Below, in pieces: positions 44,221 through 52,970 of a stretch of DNA of 64,000 nucleotides; position 1 is the stretch's first letter; every line of letters begins with the position of its first letter. The translations under genes were made by a program, and so were the position numbers. The DNA comes from Methylophilus sp. DW102 (GTDB taxonomy: Bacteria; Pseudomonadota; Gammaproteobacteria; Burkholderiales; Methylophilaceae), in assembly GCF_037076555.1 (NCBI RefSeq), contig NZ_AP029023.1, forward strand, positions 868,001 through 932,000. Direction: 5' to 3'. The notes under the pieces are model-generated. The model was given only the letters and a program-made list of their open reading frames with translations, did not search any database and had not been told where the DNA came from.

Positions 44221-46818
44221 TCATGTTCCCGTCATGCGCATGAGAGTATCTTCCTCTTCTTCAGGCTCGGTCGACTTCCAGCTATGGGGTGTATGGTCGG
44301 GTTGATCCAGTTTGAAGCGTTGGACGGACTGGCTCAGCTGGTTAGCCTGATCCAGTAATGATTCTGCTGCCGCGGCGGCTTCTTCGACCAGTGCCGCATT
44401 TTGCTGCGTGGCTTCGTCTATGTGGGTGATTGCCTGATTCACTTGTTCTATGCCTTTGCTTTGCTCAAACGAGGCTTCACTGATGTCTCGCATGATTTCA
44501 GAGACTTTTTTCACTGAACTGACCACCTCTTCCATGGTTTTACCAGCAAGGTCTACCTGTTTGACTGCATCGTAGGTGTTATTGACCGAGGTGCTAATCA
44601 AGCCATTGATTTCTTTTGCAGCGACGGATGAGCGCTGTGCCAGTGCGCCGACCTCATTCGCCACCACGGCAAAGCCTCGGCCCTGTTCGCCGGCGCGCGC
44701 CGCTTCTACGGCTGCGTTCAAGGCCAGGATATTTGTTTGGAAGGCGATGCCATCAATCACGGCAATAATGTCTTCAATCTGGCGTGCACTTTCATTCATT
44801 GCATTCATGCTGGCAATGGCCTCGCGTACAACCTGGCCGCCGTTTTCAGCCACATTTGATGCTGTCAGCGCCAGTTGGTTGGCTTCTTGAGCATTCTCTG
44901 CATTATGTTTGACGATAGAAGCGAATTGCTCCATGCTGGCGGCGGTTTCTTCAAGGCTCGCTGCCTGGTCTTCCGTCCGGCGCGAAAGTTGGTTATTGCC
45001 ACTGGCGATCTCACTGGCTGCAGTATCAATCGCTTCAACTGCCTGTCGTACGGCTTTAATCGGTTCAACAATCAGGTCCAGCGTCTGGTTGACGCCTGCA
45101 ATGACTTTACGGAAATCACCAGCATGTTTCATTTCGTCAGCCCGCACCTGGATACGTCCTTCCTTGGCCGCTTGTGCCAATAGCGCAGAGTCCTCGAGCA
45201 GTTGATTAATCGCCTGGATGCAAGTATTCAGGTTGTTTTTTATTTCGTTGAAATCGCCGTAATACGGGGCGGTAATCTCGGCAGGAATGTCGCCATGCGC
45301 GATCCGCGCGACATAGCTGGCCGCCATATTCAGCGGCACAATCACCGCATCCAGCGTGTGATTCACGCCCTCAATAATTTTTCTAAAATCGCCATTATGT
45401 TTACTCGCATCCGCCCGTGTAGACAGCTCGCCTTTGACGGCGGCCTGTGACAGGTGATTGGCATCCATAATCAGCGCATTGACGGCATCAATGCACTGGT
45501 TAAGGTTATTTTTAATGGTGTTGAAATCGCCATGGTAAGTGTCCGTGATTTTAGGTGGAATGTGGCCTTTGGCAATATGATCCACATATTCTGCAGCGAC
45601 ATTGAGTGGAGAAATGACCGCATCCAGCGTATGGTTCACGCCCTCAACAATTTTGCGGAAATCGCCTTCATGTTTGCTGGCGTCTGCACGTGTAGACAAG
45701 CGTCCGGCAACCGCCGCCTCTGACAACATATTGGCGTCCGCAATCAGCGCATTCACGGCATCAATGCAATGATTAAGATTATCTTTAATGACATTGAAAT
45801 CGCCATGATACGTTGCAGTAATCTTGTCAGGGATATTGCCTTTGGAGATATCTGCCACATAGCTCGCCGCCACATTTAACGGCACAATCACACCATCCAG
45901 CGTCTGGTTAAAGCCCTCGACCAAGCGCTTGAACTCGCCATTAAAGGCTGCCGTCTCTGCACGCGTAGACAATTGCCCTTCAATCGCTGCTTTGGCCAGC
46001 CGGTTGGTTTCCGTTGAGAGTTTGCTCAGCGTGCGTTGGAGTACCAGCATGGAGTGCGCGACACTGGTTTCATCGCCAACAGGCAATGCAATGTGCGCTG
46101 AAAAGTCACCATCAGAAAAACGGCCAGCCAGCTCTGACAACTCAACAGGATCCATACCCAAACGTTTTTTAACCGTGCTGACAATGAAATAGCCTAAGCC
46201 GCTGGCAAACGCGATCAGCAGTAACACCATCACATAATTGGCGATCTCACCCTTGGAAATGACTTGCGCTGTTTCAGCTTCCAGCGTTTGCGCTGTCTTG
46301 TTTGTGTAGATGACGACCTGATCAACAATTGTTCGATGGGCCTCGTAGGCAGCGTTTAACTCGTGCAATGCAGACTCAATCTGCTTTTTATCCTGCGCAT
46401 TCAGCGCAGGGATAAATTTGTGATCGTATATTGCAAAAAAAGCCTGGCCTGAGGCATACAGCTGTTCAGCCATCAAATGCTTGATCTCGGGGTTATTAAG
46501 TTTCTTCTCCCAGTAAGCATGGCGTTTTTCAAACTCGGCCCTAAGGACGCTGACTTTTTGCTGCAGGGGGCCCGCGGATGATGCATTCATGGCGACGCTT
46601 TGCAGAATCAGTTGCCAGGTTTCAATCAGGTATTCCGGTGGGGGTAATACGTCAGCGACCAGATCCTTCTGGTCTATGATCTTGCTGTATTGCTCCCCAT
46701 TAATCGCCACTGTTTTATTGGCCTGCATATTCAAAAACACGAACAGGCAAACAGCCAGCAGGATAGTCGTCAAAACGCTGACTATCAAGGTTGACAGCTT
46801 GAGACGTGCAATTTGCAT
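44221..46818 (-). CDS. Chemoreceptor with an array of HAMP-like repeats
   Basis: An 865-residue chemoreceptor. TM1 (~8-30) and TM2 (~195-214) enclose a ~160-residue helical sensor. A canonical HAMP follows (~215-270), then three and a half repeats of 91 residues (~274-591), each beginning L(A/S)xAAxxGxLSTRA and containing GDFRKIxEGVNxTLD and YHGDFNxIKxNLNxCIDAVN. This is a poly-HAMP rod of about seven further units. The signalling domain with LALNAAVEAARAGEQGRGF covers ~600-830. It lacks the x-F-x-x-F tail of the other receptors and ends LMRMTGT. No che gene is adjacent. Confidence 0.93.
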   Translation of the reverse strand: MQIARLKLSTLIVSVLTTILLAVCLFVFLNMQANKTVAINGEQYSKIIDQKDLVADVLPPPEYLIETWQLILQSVAMNASSAGPLQQKVSVLRAEFEKRHAYWEKKLNNPEIKHLMAEQLYASGQAFFAIYDHKFIPALNAQDKKQIESALHELNAAYEAHRTIVDQVVIYTNKTAQTLEAETAQVISKGEIANYVMVLLLIAFASGLGYFIVSTVKKRLGMDPVELSELAGRFSDGDFSAHIALPVGDETSVAHSMLVLQRTLSKLSTETNRLAKAAIEGQLSTRAETAAFNGEFKRLVEGFNQTLDGVIVPLNVAASYVADISKGNIPDKITATYHGDFNVIKDNLNHCIDAVNALIADANMLSEAAVAGRLSTRADASKHEGDFRKIVEGVNHTLDAVISPLNVAAEYVDHIAKGHIPPKITDTYHGDFNTIKNNLNQCIDAVNALIMDANHLSQAAVKGELSTRADASKHNGDFRKIIEGVNHTLDAVIVPLNMAASYVARIAHGDIPAEITAPYYGDFNEIKNNLNTCIQAINQLLEDSALLAQAAKEGRIQVRADEMKHAGDFRKVIAGVNQTLDLIVEPIKAVRQAVEAIDTAASEIASGNNQLSRRTEDQAASLEETAASMEQFASIVKHNAENAQEANQLALTASNVAENGGQVVREAIASMNAMNESARQIEDIIAVIDGIAFQTNILALNAAVEAARAGEQGRGFAVVANEVGALAQRSSVAAKEINGLISTSVNNTYDAVKQVDLAGKTMEEVVSSVKKVSEIMRDISEASFEQSKGIEQVNQAITHIDEATQQNAALVEEAAAAAESLLDQANQLSQSVQRFKLDQPDHTPHSWKSTEPEEEEDTLMRMTGT
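45046..45999 (-). repeat. Internal 273-bp coding repeats of the poly-HAMP receptor
   Basis: Units start at receptor residues 274, 365 and 456, with a half unit at 547, each 91 codons long. Units 2 and 3 are the most alike, including at DNA level, which points to recent expansion and a risk of copy-number change or assembly error. Confidence 0.85.
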
Positions 46819-47082
46819 GAAAAAAGTCCTCTTTAGTAATATTTACACGCTATGAGTCTGCTATTAAACCTTTAAATCGTTGGTGAATATGTGCCAATAA
46901 AAACCGATTCATACCCTTAAATAATTGATTTTTATGAATATAATTATCGAGGATATTTATTTATGTTAATTTATTCTGGATGCTGACCATCTGCATGCGA
47001 TGGCATATGTCGATAGCGGCCTCAAGGCCGGATGAGGCGGCTGCATGCCAATATCCGTCAATGGCAATGGCTGGATGACGGG
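46819..47082. other. Intergenic region between receptor and LysR gene
   Basis: AT-rich upstream region of the poly-HAMP receptor, then a small GCCTCA/TGAGGC hairpin near 47020 after the LysR gene. No gene or clear promoter motif is seen. Confidence 0.4.
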
Positions 47083-47991
47083 TTAAAACAGCGTGTTCTC
47101 GGCGGACATCGTGGTTTGCAAATAGGTACAGATCGCTTGCAATAGGGTCGGATTCGCATGATGTTTATGCCAGTAAACGCCAATCGAACGACCAATCGCC
47201 GGTAAGGCAAAGGGGATATAGTGCACATCCTGATCCTCATGGTTGATGGCTGTGCCAGGAATCACGGCCAGCCCCAAACCATGTTTGACCATCATCCTGA
47301 GCGCTTCAAAACTCACCGCCTTGAAATCATCATCTTTGTCCAAATGCTGCCGGGCAAAATTGGCATCAAAATGCTCCAGAATTTGCCGGTAATGCGACTG
47401 ATCCTCCACCAGAAAAAGCAGGGGTTGCTGGTTTAAATCACTGAGTTGCAGGCTTTTGCATGAGGCATAGGCATGATGGCTGGGCACCACTACGTACAAC
47501 GGGTCATCCAGCAGTTTGATGCCCGTCAGACTGGCATGCGTGACCGGCAATGGCAGCAAGGCAAAATCAATTTCCTGATTCACCAATAAATCGATGAGCA
47601 CATCCACATCTTCTTCCACATGTTGCACTTTAAATGGCTTGAACTGCTGTTTTAGATGGAAGATGTATTGCAGTGGCAGGGCATGGCCAAGAGACGGAAA
47701 ACTGCCAAAGGTGAGCTTGGCAGAGGCATGCTGCCTGGCTTCACGAGCAATGTGAACAATCTGGTTTGCATGCTCAATCACCTGCGTGGCCGCCTCAATA
47801 ATCTTTTCTCCTACAGGCGTGACGCGCACAAAATGCGTGCCTCTTTCAAAGATCTCCACCTCCAGATAGTTTTCCAGCTTTCTGATCTGATTGCTCAAAG
47901 TGGGCTGCGTGGTTGCACAATGTTCAGCCGCCTTGCTAAAGTTTTTATATTCAGAGACGGCTAATAAATACTTCAAATCACGTAAGTTCAT
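47083..47991 (-). CDS. LysR-family regulator, OxyR-like
   Basis: A 302-residue LysR-type regulator. The N-terminal helix-turn-helix MNLRDLKYLLAVSEYKNFSKAAEHC, then TQPTLSNQIRKLENYLEVEIFERG (given in two pieces), is close to OxyR. The effector domain follows, but OxyR's redox pair is not evident: the RxxxxHCFxxxC type motif is replaced by LFLVEDQSHYRQIL, with only one Cys (Cys in SCKSL). A different signal is therefore likely. It has no divergent partner; the 568-base stretch upstream lacks a gene. Confidence 0.88.
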   Translation of the reverse strand: MNLRDLKYLLAVSEYKNFSKAAEHCATTQPTLSNQIRKLENYLEVEIFERGTHFVRVTPVGEKIIEAATQVIEHANQIVHIAREARQHASAKLTFGSFPSLGHALPLQYIFHLKQQFKPFKVQHVEEDVDVLIDLLVNQEIDFALLPLPVTHASLTGIKLLDDPLYVVVPSHHAYASCKSLQLSDLNQQPLLFLVEDQSHYRQILEHFDANFARQHLDKDDDFKAVSFEALRMMVKHGLGLAVIPGTAINHEDQDVHYIPFALPAIGRSIGVYWHKHHANPTLLQAICTYLQTTMSAENTLF

Positions 47992-48259
47992 GGCTTATCG
48001 GTCCTTGGCTGAGTGTGGGGTCAGAGGCGCTGGCAGGCAATCTTTTCCACATTGGTCAAAACGAATGGTGGGGCATGCATCTCATCATTCCGGTGGCGGC
48101 GCAGGGTCAGGCTTGGGCAAGACAGGCGGATAGGGCTGCGGCGGACAGGAAATCCGAACCGAATGTTGACGTAACAAGGTCTGTGGTGTGTGAACTGGTG
48201 TCAATTTCAAGAGACTTGTCCCAAGCTTGGTTTCAATATCAGGACAAGGCGTATGGTCG

Positions 48260-48293
48260 TGTCTACACCCCCCGTCCCGGGTTCGTGTAGACA
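48260..48293 (+). other. Stem-loop with 9-bp perfect stem
   Basis: TGTCTACAC and GTGTAGACA pair around a C/G-rich 16-base loop (CCCCCGTCCCGGGTTC). No T run follows, so it is not a terminator. It may be part of a structured leader or small RNA. Confidence 0.5.
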
Positions 48294-48453
48294 TCATCAG
48301 CACTGGGCGGTTGAGGAAGTATTTACTCGCGACTCCCAAGGAGGAATGTCATCTCCTATGGGGTTTGATATTAGATGGGCATCAATCTATCGTCAAGGGA
48401 ATCTCCTCCCTATTTAAGCCTTTGTAAGCTCGCCGTAAGACGCCAAAGGTTCC

Positions 48454-48489
48454 ATTGTTTGTTTGAATAAATCCATTCAAACAAACAAT
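48454..48489 (+). promoter_or_regulatory. 15-bp perfect inverted repeat upstream of a secreted-protein gene
   Basis: ATTGTTTGTTTGAAT and ATTCAAACAAACAAT flank AAATCC, 70 bases before the ATG at 48560. Long AT-rich symmetry of this kind suits a dimeric repressor operator; as RNA it would form a hairpin without a T tract. Confidence 0.6.
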
Positions 48490-48559
48490 TTCATTTCCTC
48501 CCAGACTCCGCGTAAATTTCACCTCACAACGTACTGTTGTTTATCACTAGGAGTCAAAA

Positions 48560-48805
48560 ATGAAACTGTTATCTACCCTTGTTCTGTTGTCTTTTTCAGT
48601 CGCTGGTTTTGCGGCCGACAACTCAAACGCCACAGATTTGAACGCGGTTGAAACGATGCTGCATACCAAGTTTGAATCGAGCCAGGCAAGCGCACAAAGT
48701 GCGTCTGATGATAGCCTCAGCCAGAATCCCTTTATCGAGCAAGTGATGGAAAATAATGTGCAGTCACAGCATCAAGTGGCTGCTGCCCATGAACACCACG
48801 GCTAA
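48560..48805 (+). CDS. Small exported protein of unknown function
   Basis: An 81-residue precursor with signal peptide MKLLSTLVLLSFSVAGFAA and a mature part of ~62 residues, rich in Ser, Gln, Asn and Ala with no Cys, ending HEHHG. The His-rich end might bind metal. TAGGAG precedes the ATG. It stands alone between a structured upstream region and a terminator. I recognise no family. Confidence 0.75.
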   Translation: MKLLSTLVLLSFSVAGFAADNSNATDLNAVETMLHTKFESSQASAQSASDDSLSQNPFIEQVMENNVQSQHQVAAAHEHHG

Positions 48806-48881
48806 CCCATGGGGAATGATTGCGTCATCCCCGCATAATGCGCGACGACAGTGACTGGCACTGCCGTTCGTGCGCAAACAA

Positions 48882-48920
48882 ATCACCATCATCCATCCGG
48901 GCTGATGGTGATGGTGTTTT
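48882..48920 (+). terminator. Terminator after the small exported protein gene
   Basis: ATCACCATCA and TGATGGTGAT form a perfect 10-bp stem around TCCATCCGGGC, followed by GGTGTTTT. It lies 77 bases after the stop codon and faces the convergent nirBD operon. Confidence 0.7.
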
Positions 48921-48926
48921 AGGGTG

Positions 48927-49586
48927 TTAATCACTCACCAGCGCTTTAGCCACCAGTTGTTCAATTTCATTGGTGATGTCGGTCATGACGCTGGCGACCA
49001 CGGCAAACTCCTTGCCGGCGTCGCCAGACCGTGCGGCGATGACCTGCGCGTTAAATGAAACAATCTTGGCTTCTTTGGCGATCTTCTGGATGCTGCTCAT
49101 CAGGTTTTCCTGCTTTTTGCGTCTGAGCAGTTCGCAGTGTTTGGATTCATTTTCGTACGTGACCGTAATCTGGTTGAGGACGGCCACGATCAAGCTGGCC
49201 TCTTCGCCCAGCAAGGGGATCATGGCTGCAGGCAGACCCTGATTACTTTCGCAGGCGCTAATCGCCTGTTGGCAATGTTGAATAAATTGCCGGATTTTGG
49301 CCTCGTTATCTTCCGGGCCAAACAATACTTTTTCCAGCGCGGCAAAATAAACACCGGGATACTCATGGTTGCCTTTGACCAGAAGTGTATGCGTCTGGCT
49401 AAACAAGGCCAATGCCTCTTTGGCTTGGGCCAGTGCTTCAGGCTGGTGTGCACTCAACAGGATATTGAGCGCAATGCGTTGCGATAGCATGCGCTGGCGG
49501 CCAGAGAGGTTGATCAGCGCCACCATGCGGTCACTATTCAGGATGGTGTGCTGGCCGGGTTTATCGGTCTTTTTCATGGCGTGCAT
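48927..49586 (-). CDS. Soluble PilJ-type sensor with a chemoreceptor-like tip
   Basis: A 219-residue cytoplasmic protein, last gene of the nirBD operon. Residues ~20-40 (MVALINLSGRQRMLSQRIAL) match the PilJ/NarX-type N-terminal domain, whose motif resembles the nitrate-binding P-box. The C-terminus, IVSFNAQVIAARSGDAGKEF and AVVASVMTDITNEI, resembles the signalling hairpin of chemoreceptors. No membrane helix is present. ATG 49586 with GAGGACA is chosen; a longer frame overlaps nirD. A cytosolic nitrate or nitrite sensor that touches CheA/CheW or an RNA antiterminator is a reasonable but untested idea. Confidence 0.75.
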   Translation of the reverse strand: MHAMKKTDKPGQHTILNSDRMVALINLSGRQRMLSQRIALNILLSAHQPEALAQAKEALALFSQTHTLLVKGNHEYPGVYFAALEKVLFGPEDNEAKIRQFIQHCQQAISACESNQGLPAAMIPLLGEEASLIVAVLNQITVTYENESKHCELLRRKKQENLMSSIQKIAKEAKIVSFNAQVIAARSGDAGKEFAVVASVMTDITNEIEQLVAKALVSD

Positions 49587-49611
49587 CGGTCTGTCCTCTG
49601 AGTCACCCTGG

Positions 49612-49974
49612 TTATCGTTGCACCCATACCCTGCCATCCCTGACTTCGACCGGGTAAACATTCAGACACACGGTTGCGTCCTCAACACAGAGGCCAGTGC
49701 GTAGCTGGTAGTGATGCTTGTAAATCGGCGAGGCGACCACGAGCTCGCCTCCCAGGTCACCGACCAGGCCACGTGACAGTACATTGGCATCACTGTGCGG
49801 GTCGCGATTATCCAGCGCGTACAGCTGGTCGTCCTTGAGTCTGAAAATGGCGATCTGCTGGCCTTCAATCAGGGCACAGACCCCCATATTCGGCCAGATA
49901 TCCTCTAGTGCGCACACCGGGTGCCATGCCACTGCCGTGGCAGGCTGGGCGGTTGTTGCTTGTAACTGATTCAT
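49612..49974 (-). CDS. nirD: Nitrite reductase small subunit, cluster-free NirD
   Basis: A 120-residue NirD that partners NirB in NADH-dependent nitrite reduction to ammonia. It has the Rieske-like fold (WHPVCALEDIWPNMGVCAL, ALDNRDPHSDANVLSRG, VASPIYKHHYQLRTG) but the iron ligands are lost (Asp for the first Cys, no C-x2-H), as usual for NirD. It follows nirB by 15 bases. A second NirD with an intact Rieske site is at 55845-56156. Confidence 0.92.
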   Translation of the reverse strand: MNQLQATTAQPATAVAWHPVCALEDIWPNMGVCALIEGQQIAIFRLKDDQLYALDNRDPHSDANVLSRGLVGDLGGELVVASPIYKHHYQLRTGLCVEDATVCLNVYPVEVRDGRVWVQR

Positions 49975-49989
49975 AAACGGTTTCCTTGA

Positions 49990-52566
49990 TTACTCTGTTG
50001 CCGCCAGGATGGGAATGACTTTGGCGGCAGGTATTGTCTGTTGTTTTTCTGCGGGCGTGGCCGGGCGGATCTGGTTGCGCTCATTGACGAAGACAATATT
50101 GTCGTCACCCGCCACACTGTTGACGAAGCTGCGGAAGCGCTTGCGCACTTCGGGGTCGGTGACTGCGGTTTTCCATTCATCTTGGTAGTTGTCCACCACG
50201 TGTTGCATCTGTGCTTCCAGTTCTGCGCCCAGGCCTAATGAATCTTCAATCACGACTTGTTTGAGATAATCCAGGCCACCTTCGAGGTTGTCGCGCCAGG
50301 TGCTGGTGCGTTGCAGGCGGTCTGCCGTGCGGATGTAGAACATCAAGAAGCGGTCTATCATGCGGATGGCGTCTTCTTTGCTGAGGTCGCTTGCAAGCAG
50401 CTCGGCATGGCGCGGCTTCATGCCGCCGTTGCCGCACACATAGAGGTTCCAGCCATTTTCAGTCGCAATCAACCCCACATCTTTGCCTTGGGCTTCTGCA
50501 CATTCACGTGTACACCCTGAGACGCCAAACTTGATTTTGTGCGGGGCACGCAGGCCTTTGTAACGGTTTTCCAGCTGTACGGCCAGGCCGACGCTGTCAT
50601 CGACGCCATAGCGACACCAGGTGGAGCCGACGCAGCTTTTGACCGTACGTAACGATTTGCCGTAAGCATGGCCAGATTCAAAGCCGGCCGCGATCAACTC
50701 TTCCCAGATATTGGGCAATTGCTCCACGCGGGCACCAAACATGTCTACGCGTGCGCCACCGGTGACCTTGGTGTACAAGCCATATTTTTTTGCAATTTGG
50801 CCGATGGCGATCAAGCCATCCGGCGTGACTTCGCCGCCCGGCATGCGTGGCACCACCGAGTAGCTGCCGTCTTTCTGAATGTTGCCCAAGAAATAGTCAT
50901 TCGAATCCTGCAAGGACGCCAGGTCTTTTTTCAGGATAAATTCGTTCCAGCATGAGGCCAGAATGCTGGCGGCGGTGGGTTTGCAGATATCGCAGCCCAA
51001 GCCCTGGCCGTGTTTATGCAGTAACTCGTCAAAGGTTTTGATCTGGCCCACACGCACCAGGTGGTAAAGCTCCTGGCGCGAATACGGGAAGTGTTCGCAC
51101 AGGTGATTGTTGACGGTCATGCCCAGCTTCACCATCTGCGCTTTCATGACTTGCGTCACCAACGGCACGCAGCCACCACAGGCGGTACCGGCTTTGGTGC
51201 AAGACTTGATGGCGCCTATACTGCAATTGCCAGCAGCCACGGCTTCGCCAATCGCGCCCTTACTGACGTTATTACAAGAACACAGCACCGCGGTATCCGG
51301 CAGGGCATCCACGCCCAGGCCAGGTTTTTCCTTGCCATCACTGGCTGGCAGAATCAGGAATTCAGGATTTTCCGGCAGCGGCATGTCGTTGACGGTCATC
51401 TGTTGCAGCGTGCCGTATTCATCGGCATTGCCAATCAGCACGGCGCCCAGCAGTTTTTTGCCATCTTCACTGACGACGATTTTTTTGTAGATATTGCGCA
51501 CCTCATCGGTGTACTGGTAGCTGCGGCAACCATGGGTTTTGCCATGCGCATCGCCCACGCTGGCGACATCCACACCCATCAGTTTGAGCTTGGTGCTCAT
51601 GTCTGCGCCCTGGAATGTGGTCGATGTTTCACCCAGCAGGTGTGCGCAGGCAGTGCGGGCCATGTCATAGCCAGGCGCAACCAGGCCAAACATCTCGTCG
51701 TTCCAGCTGGCGCATTCGCCGATGGCGTAGATATTGTGGTCACTGGAGCGGGAGAAGTTATCAATGGCGATACCGCCACGGGCACCGATGGCCAGGCCGG
51801 ATTCACGTGCCAGTTCATCGCGTGGACGGATACCGGCAGAGAATACGATCATGTCGGTTTCCAGCCAGGTGTCATCAAAGAACACCATACGGTGACGTGC
51901 CGTTGCACCATCGACAATCGCCGTGGTATTGCGGCTGGTGTGCACGTGTACACCCAGCTCCTCAATTTTGCTGCGCAGCACTTTGCCGCCTGCTTCGTCT
52001 ACTTGCACTGCCATCAAACGGGGCGCAAATTCAACCACATGGGTTTCCAGGCCCATGTCTTTCAAGGCCTTGGCGCATTCCAGGCCCAGCAGGCCACCGC
52101 CAACAACGACACCGCTCTTGGCGGTTTTGCCTGCTGCCGTCATGGCTTCGAGGTCTTCAATGGTGCGGTAGACAAAACAGTTCTCCCGGTCACGCCCGGC
52201 GACAGCAGGGACGAATGGATAAGAGCCAGTCGCCAGTACCAGCTTATCGTAGGCCAAGATCGTGTCGTCTGTCAGTGTCACGGTATGCTGGTGGCGGTCT
52301 ATATGGCTGACGCGGGCATTGAGGCGCAACGTCAGGCCCGGCCGGTCATAAAATCCAGGCTCGACCAGCGACAGGTCTTCCGCCGTGCTGCCCGAGAAAA
52401 AACTGGAGAGGTGCACGCGGTCATAAGCCGGGCGTGGTTCTTCGCCCAGCACGGTGACTTGCAGGTTGGCGGCGGCCAGGTCAGGGTGATGTTTCACCAG
52501 TTCTTGCACAAAGTAATGACCCACCATGCCGTTGCCGACGACGAGGATGCGTGTGTGTTGATTCAT
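49990..52566 (-). CDS. nirB: NADH-nitrite reductase large subunit, enterobacterial type
   Basis: An 858-residue NirB. The FAD/NADH-binding pyridine nucleotide-disulfide domain (RILVVGNGMVGHYFVQEL, VVGGGLLGLECAKAL) is followed by a BFD-like [2Fe-2S] domain (LCSCNNVSKGAI, GTACGGCVPL) and the sirohaem/[4Fe-4S] part with CVGSTWCRYG and CTRECAEAQG. The reaction is nitrite to ammonia with NADH in the cytoplasm. AGGAAT precedes the ATG. Expression is probably set by a sigma-54 promoter and leader hairpin upstream. It differs in type from the nirB at 59209-61635. Confidence 0.95.
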   Translation of the reverse strand: MNQHTRILVVGNGMVGHYFVQELVKHHPDLAAANLQVTVLGEEPRPAYDRVHLSSFFSGSTAEDLSLVEPGFYDRPGLTLRLNARVSHIDRHQHTVTLTDDTILAYDKLVLATGSYPFVPAVAGRDRENCFVYRTIEDLEAMTAAGKTAKSGVVVGGGLLGLECAKALKDMGLETHVVEFAPRLMAVQVDEAGGKVLRSKIEELGVHVHTSRNTTAIVDGATARHRMVFFDDTWLETDMIVFSAGIRPRDELARESGLAIGARGGIAIDNFSRSSDHNIYAIGECASWNDEMFGLVAPGYDMARTACAHLLGETSTTFQGADMSTKLKLMGVDVASVGDAHGKTHGCRSYQYTDEVRNIYKKIVVSEDGKKLLGAVLIGNADEYGTLQQMTVNDMPLPENPEFLILPASDGKEKPGLGVDALPDTAVLCSCNNVSKGAIGEAVAAGNCSIGAIKSCTKAGTACGGCVPLVTQVMKAQMVKLGMTVNNHLCEHFPYSRQELYHLVRVGQIKTFDELLHKHGQGLGCDICKPTAASILASCWNEFILKKDLASLQDSNDYFLGNIQKDGSYSVVPRMPGGEVTPDGLIAIGQIAKKYGLYTKVTGGARVDMFGARVEQLPNIWEELIAAGFESGHAYGKSLRTVKSCVGSTWCRYGVDDSVGLAVQLENRYKGLRAPHKIKFGVSGCTRECAEAQGKDVGLIATENGWNLYVCGNGGMKPRHAELLASDLSKEDAIRMIDRFLMFYIRTADRLQRTSTWRDNLEGGLDYLKQVVIEDSLGLGAELEAQMQHVVDNYQDEWKTAVTDPEVRKRFRSFVNSVAGDDNIVFVNERNQIRPATPAEKQQTIPAAKVIPILAATE

Positions 52567-52649
52567 CTTGTATTCCTAATCAGATGCAAGCAGGCAGTGT
52601 CACGATGTTTTTCATGTCAGTTGCGAGCATTGCGTTATCAAACTCAAAG

Positions 52650-52728
52650 CCTAAAAACAAAAACGGCGTCCATAGCCTATGCCGCGATTGCACATTGCAA
52701 TCCTGCGAAACAAGCTATGGACGCCGTT
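52650..52728 (-). promoter_or_regulatory. Leader terminator (attenuator) of nirBD
   Basis: On the minus strand AACGGCGTCCATAGC and its complement form a perfect 15-bp stem closing a 37-base loop that itself contains a GATTGCA/TGCAATC hairpin. The stem is followed by TTTTTGTTTTT, so it is a strong intrinsic terminator about 85 bases before nirB. The promoter lies upstream, so transcription must read through it. Nitrate-dependent antitermination as in NasR or NasT systems is the likely mechanism. Confidence 0.8.
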
Positions 52729-52806
52729 GTCCAGTATGAGATTTGCCGACGATGGAAAATCTCTGATTTAAAAATGGCATGATAAAACGCCACTTTGTGA
52801 TAAAAA

Positions 52807-52822
52807 AGCAATTGGCATGCCA
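52807..52822 (-). promoter_or_regulatory. Sigma-54 promoter of nirBD
   Basis: On the minus strand TGGCAT-GCCAA-TTGCT has correct -24/-12 spacing and near-consensus sequence. It would give a leader of about 230 bases that includes the terminator hairpin. NtrC is the expected activator. Confidence 0.75.
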
Positions 52823-52970
52823 ACCGCCAGGATGGAGGCGCAGATGAATCAGGATTTATGCTAAGTTATTGTTCCTGATGTGTTTTATCTGAGATATTGC
52901 GTGTATATTTGAGCTTGCGGGCACCGTACGATCCATCTGCCATTGGTCTGGTGCACGCTAATGAGGCATG

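Larger units (their letters stand above)
47992..48559. other. 568-base non-coding region with two strong inverted repeats
   Basis: No gene is supported. The stretch holds a 9-bp-stem hairpin at 48260-48293, GGAGG-rich patches near 48341 and 48405, and a perfect 15-bp inverted repeat at 48454-48489 upstream of the small secreted protein gene. It could contain a non-coding RNA or a long structured 5' leader. Confidence 0.5.

Noticed and set aside
45046-45999. Regular 273-bp repeats considered as a non-coding satellite
   Set aside because: They keep the reading frame of a chemoreceptor and encode HAMP-like segments.
48454-48489. Inverted repeat considered as a CRISPR repeat
   Set aside because: It occurs once with no spacer series; no cas gene is present in the window.
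51061-52782. 573-codon open frame on the plus strand opposite nirB
   Set aside because: It is the exact antisense shadow of nirB, has low-complexity His/Gln/Ala/Gly-rich sequence typical of high-GC complements, and no ribosome-binding site.
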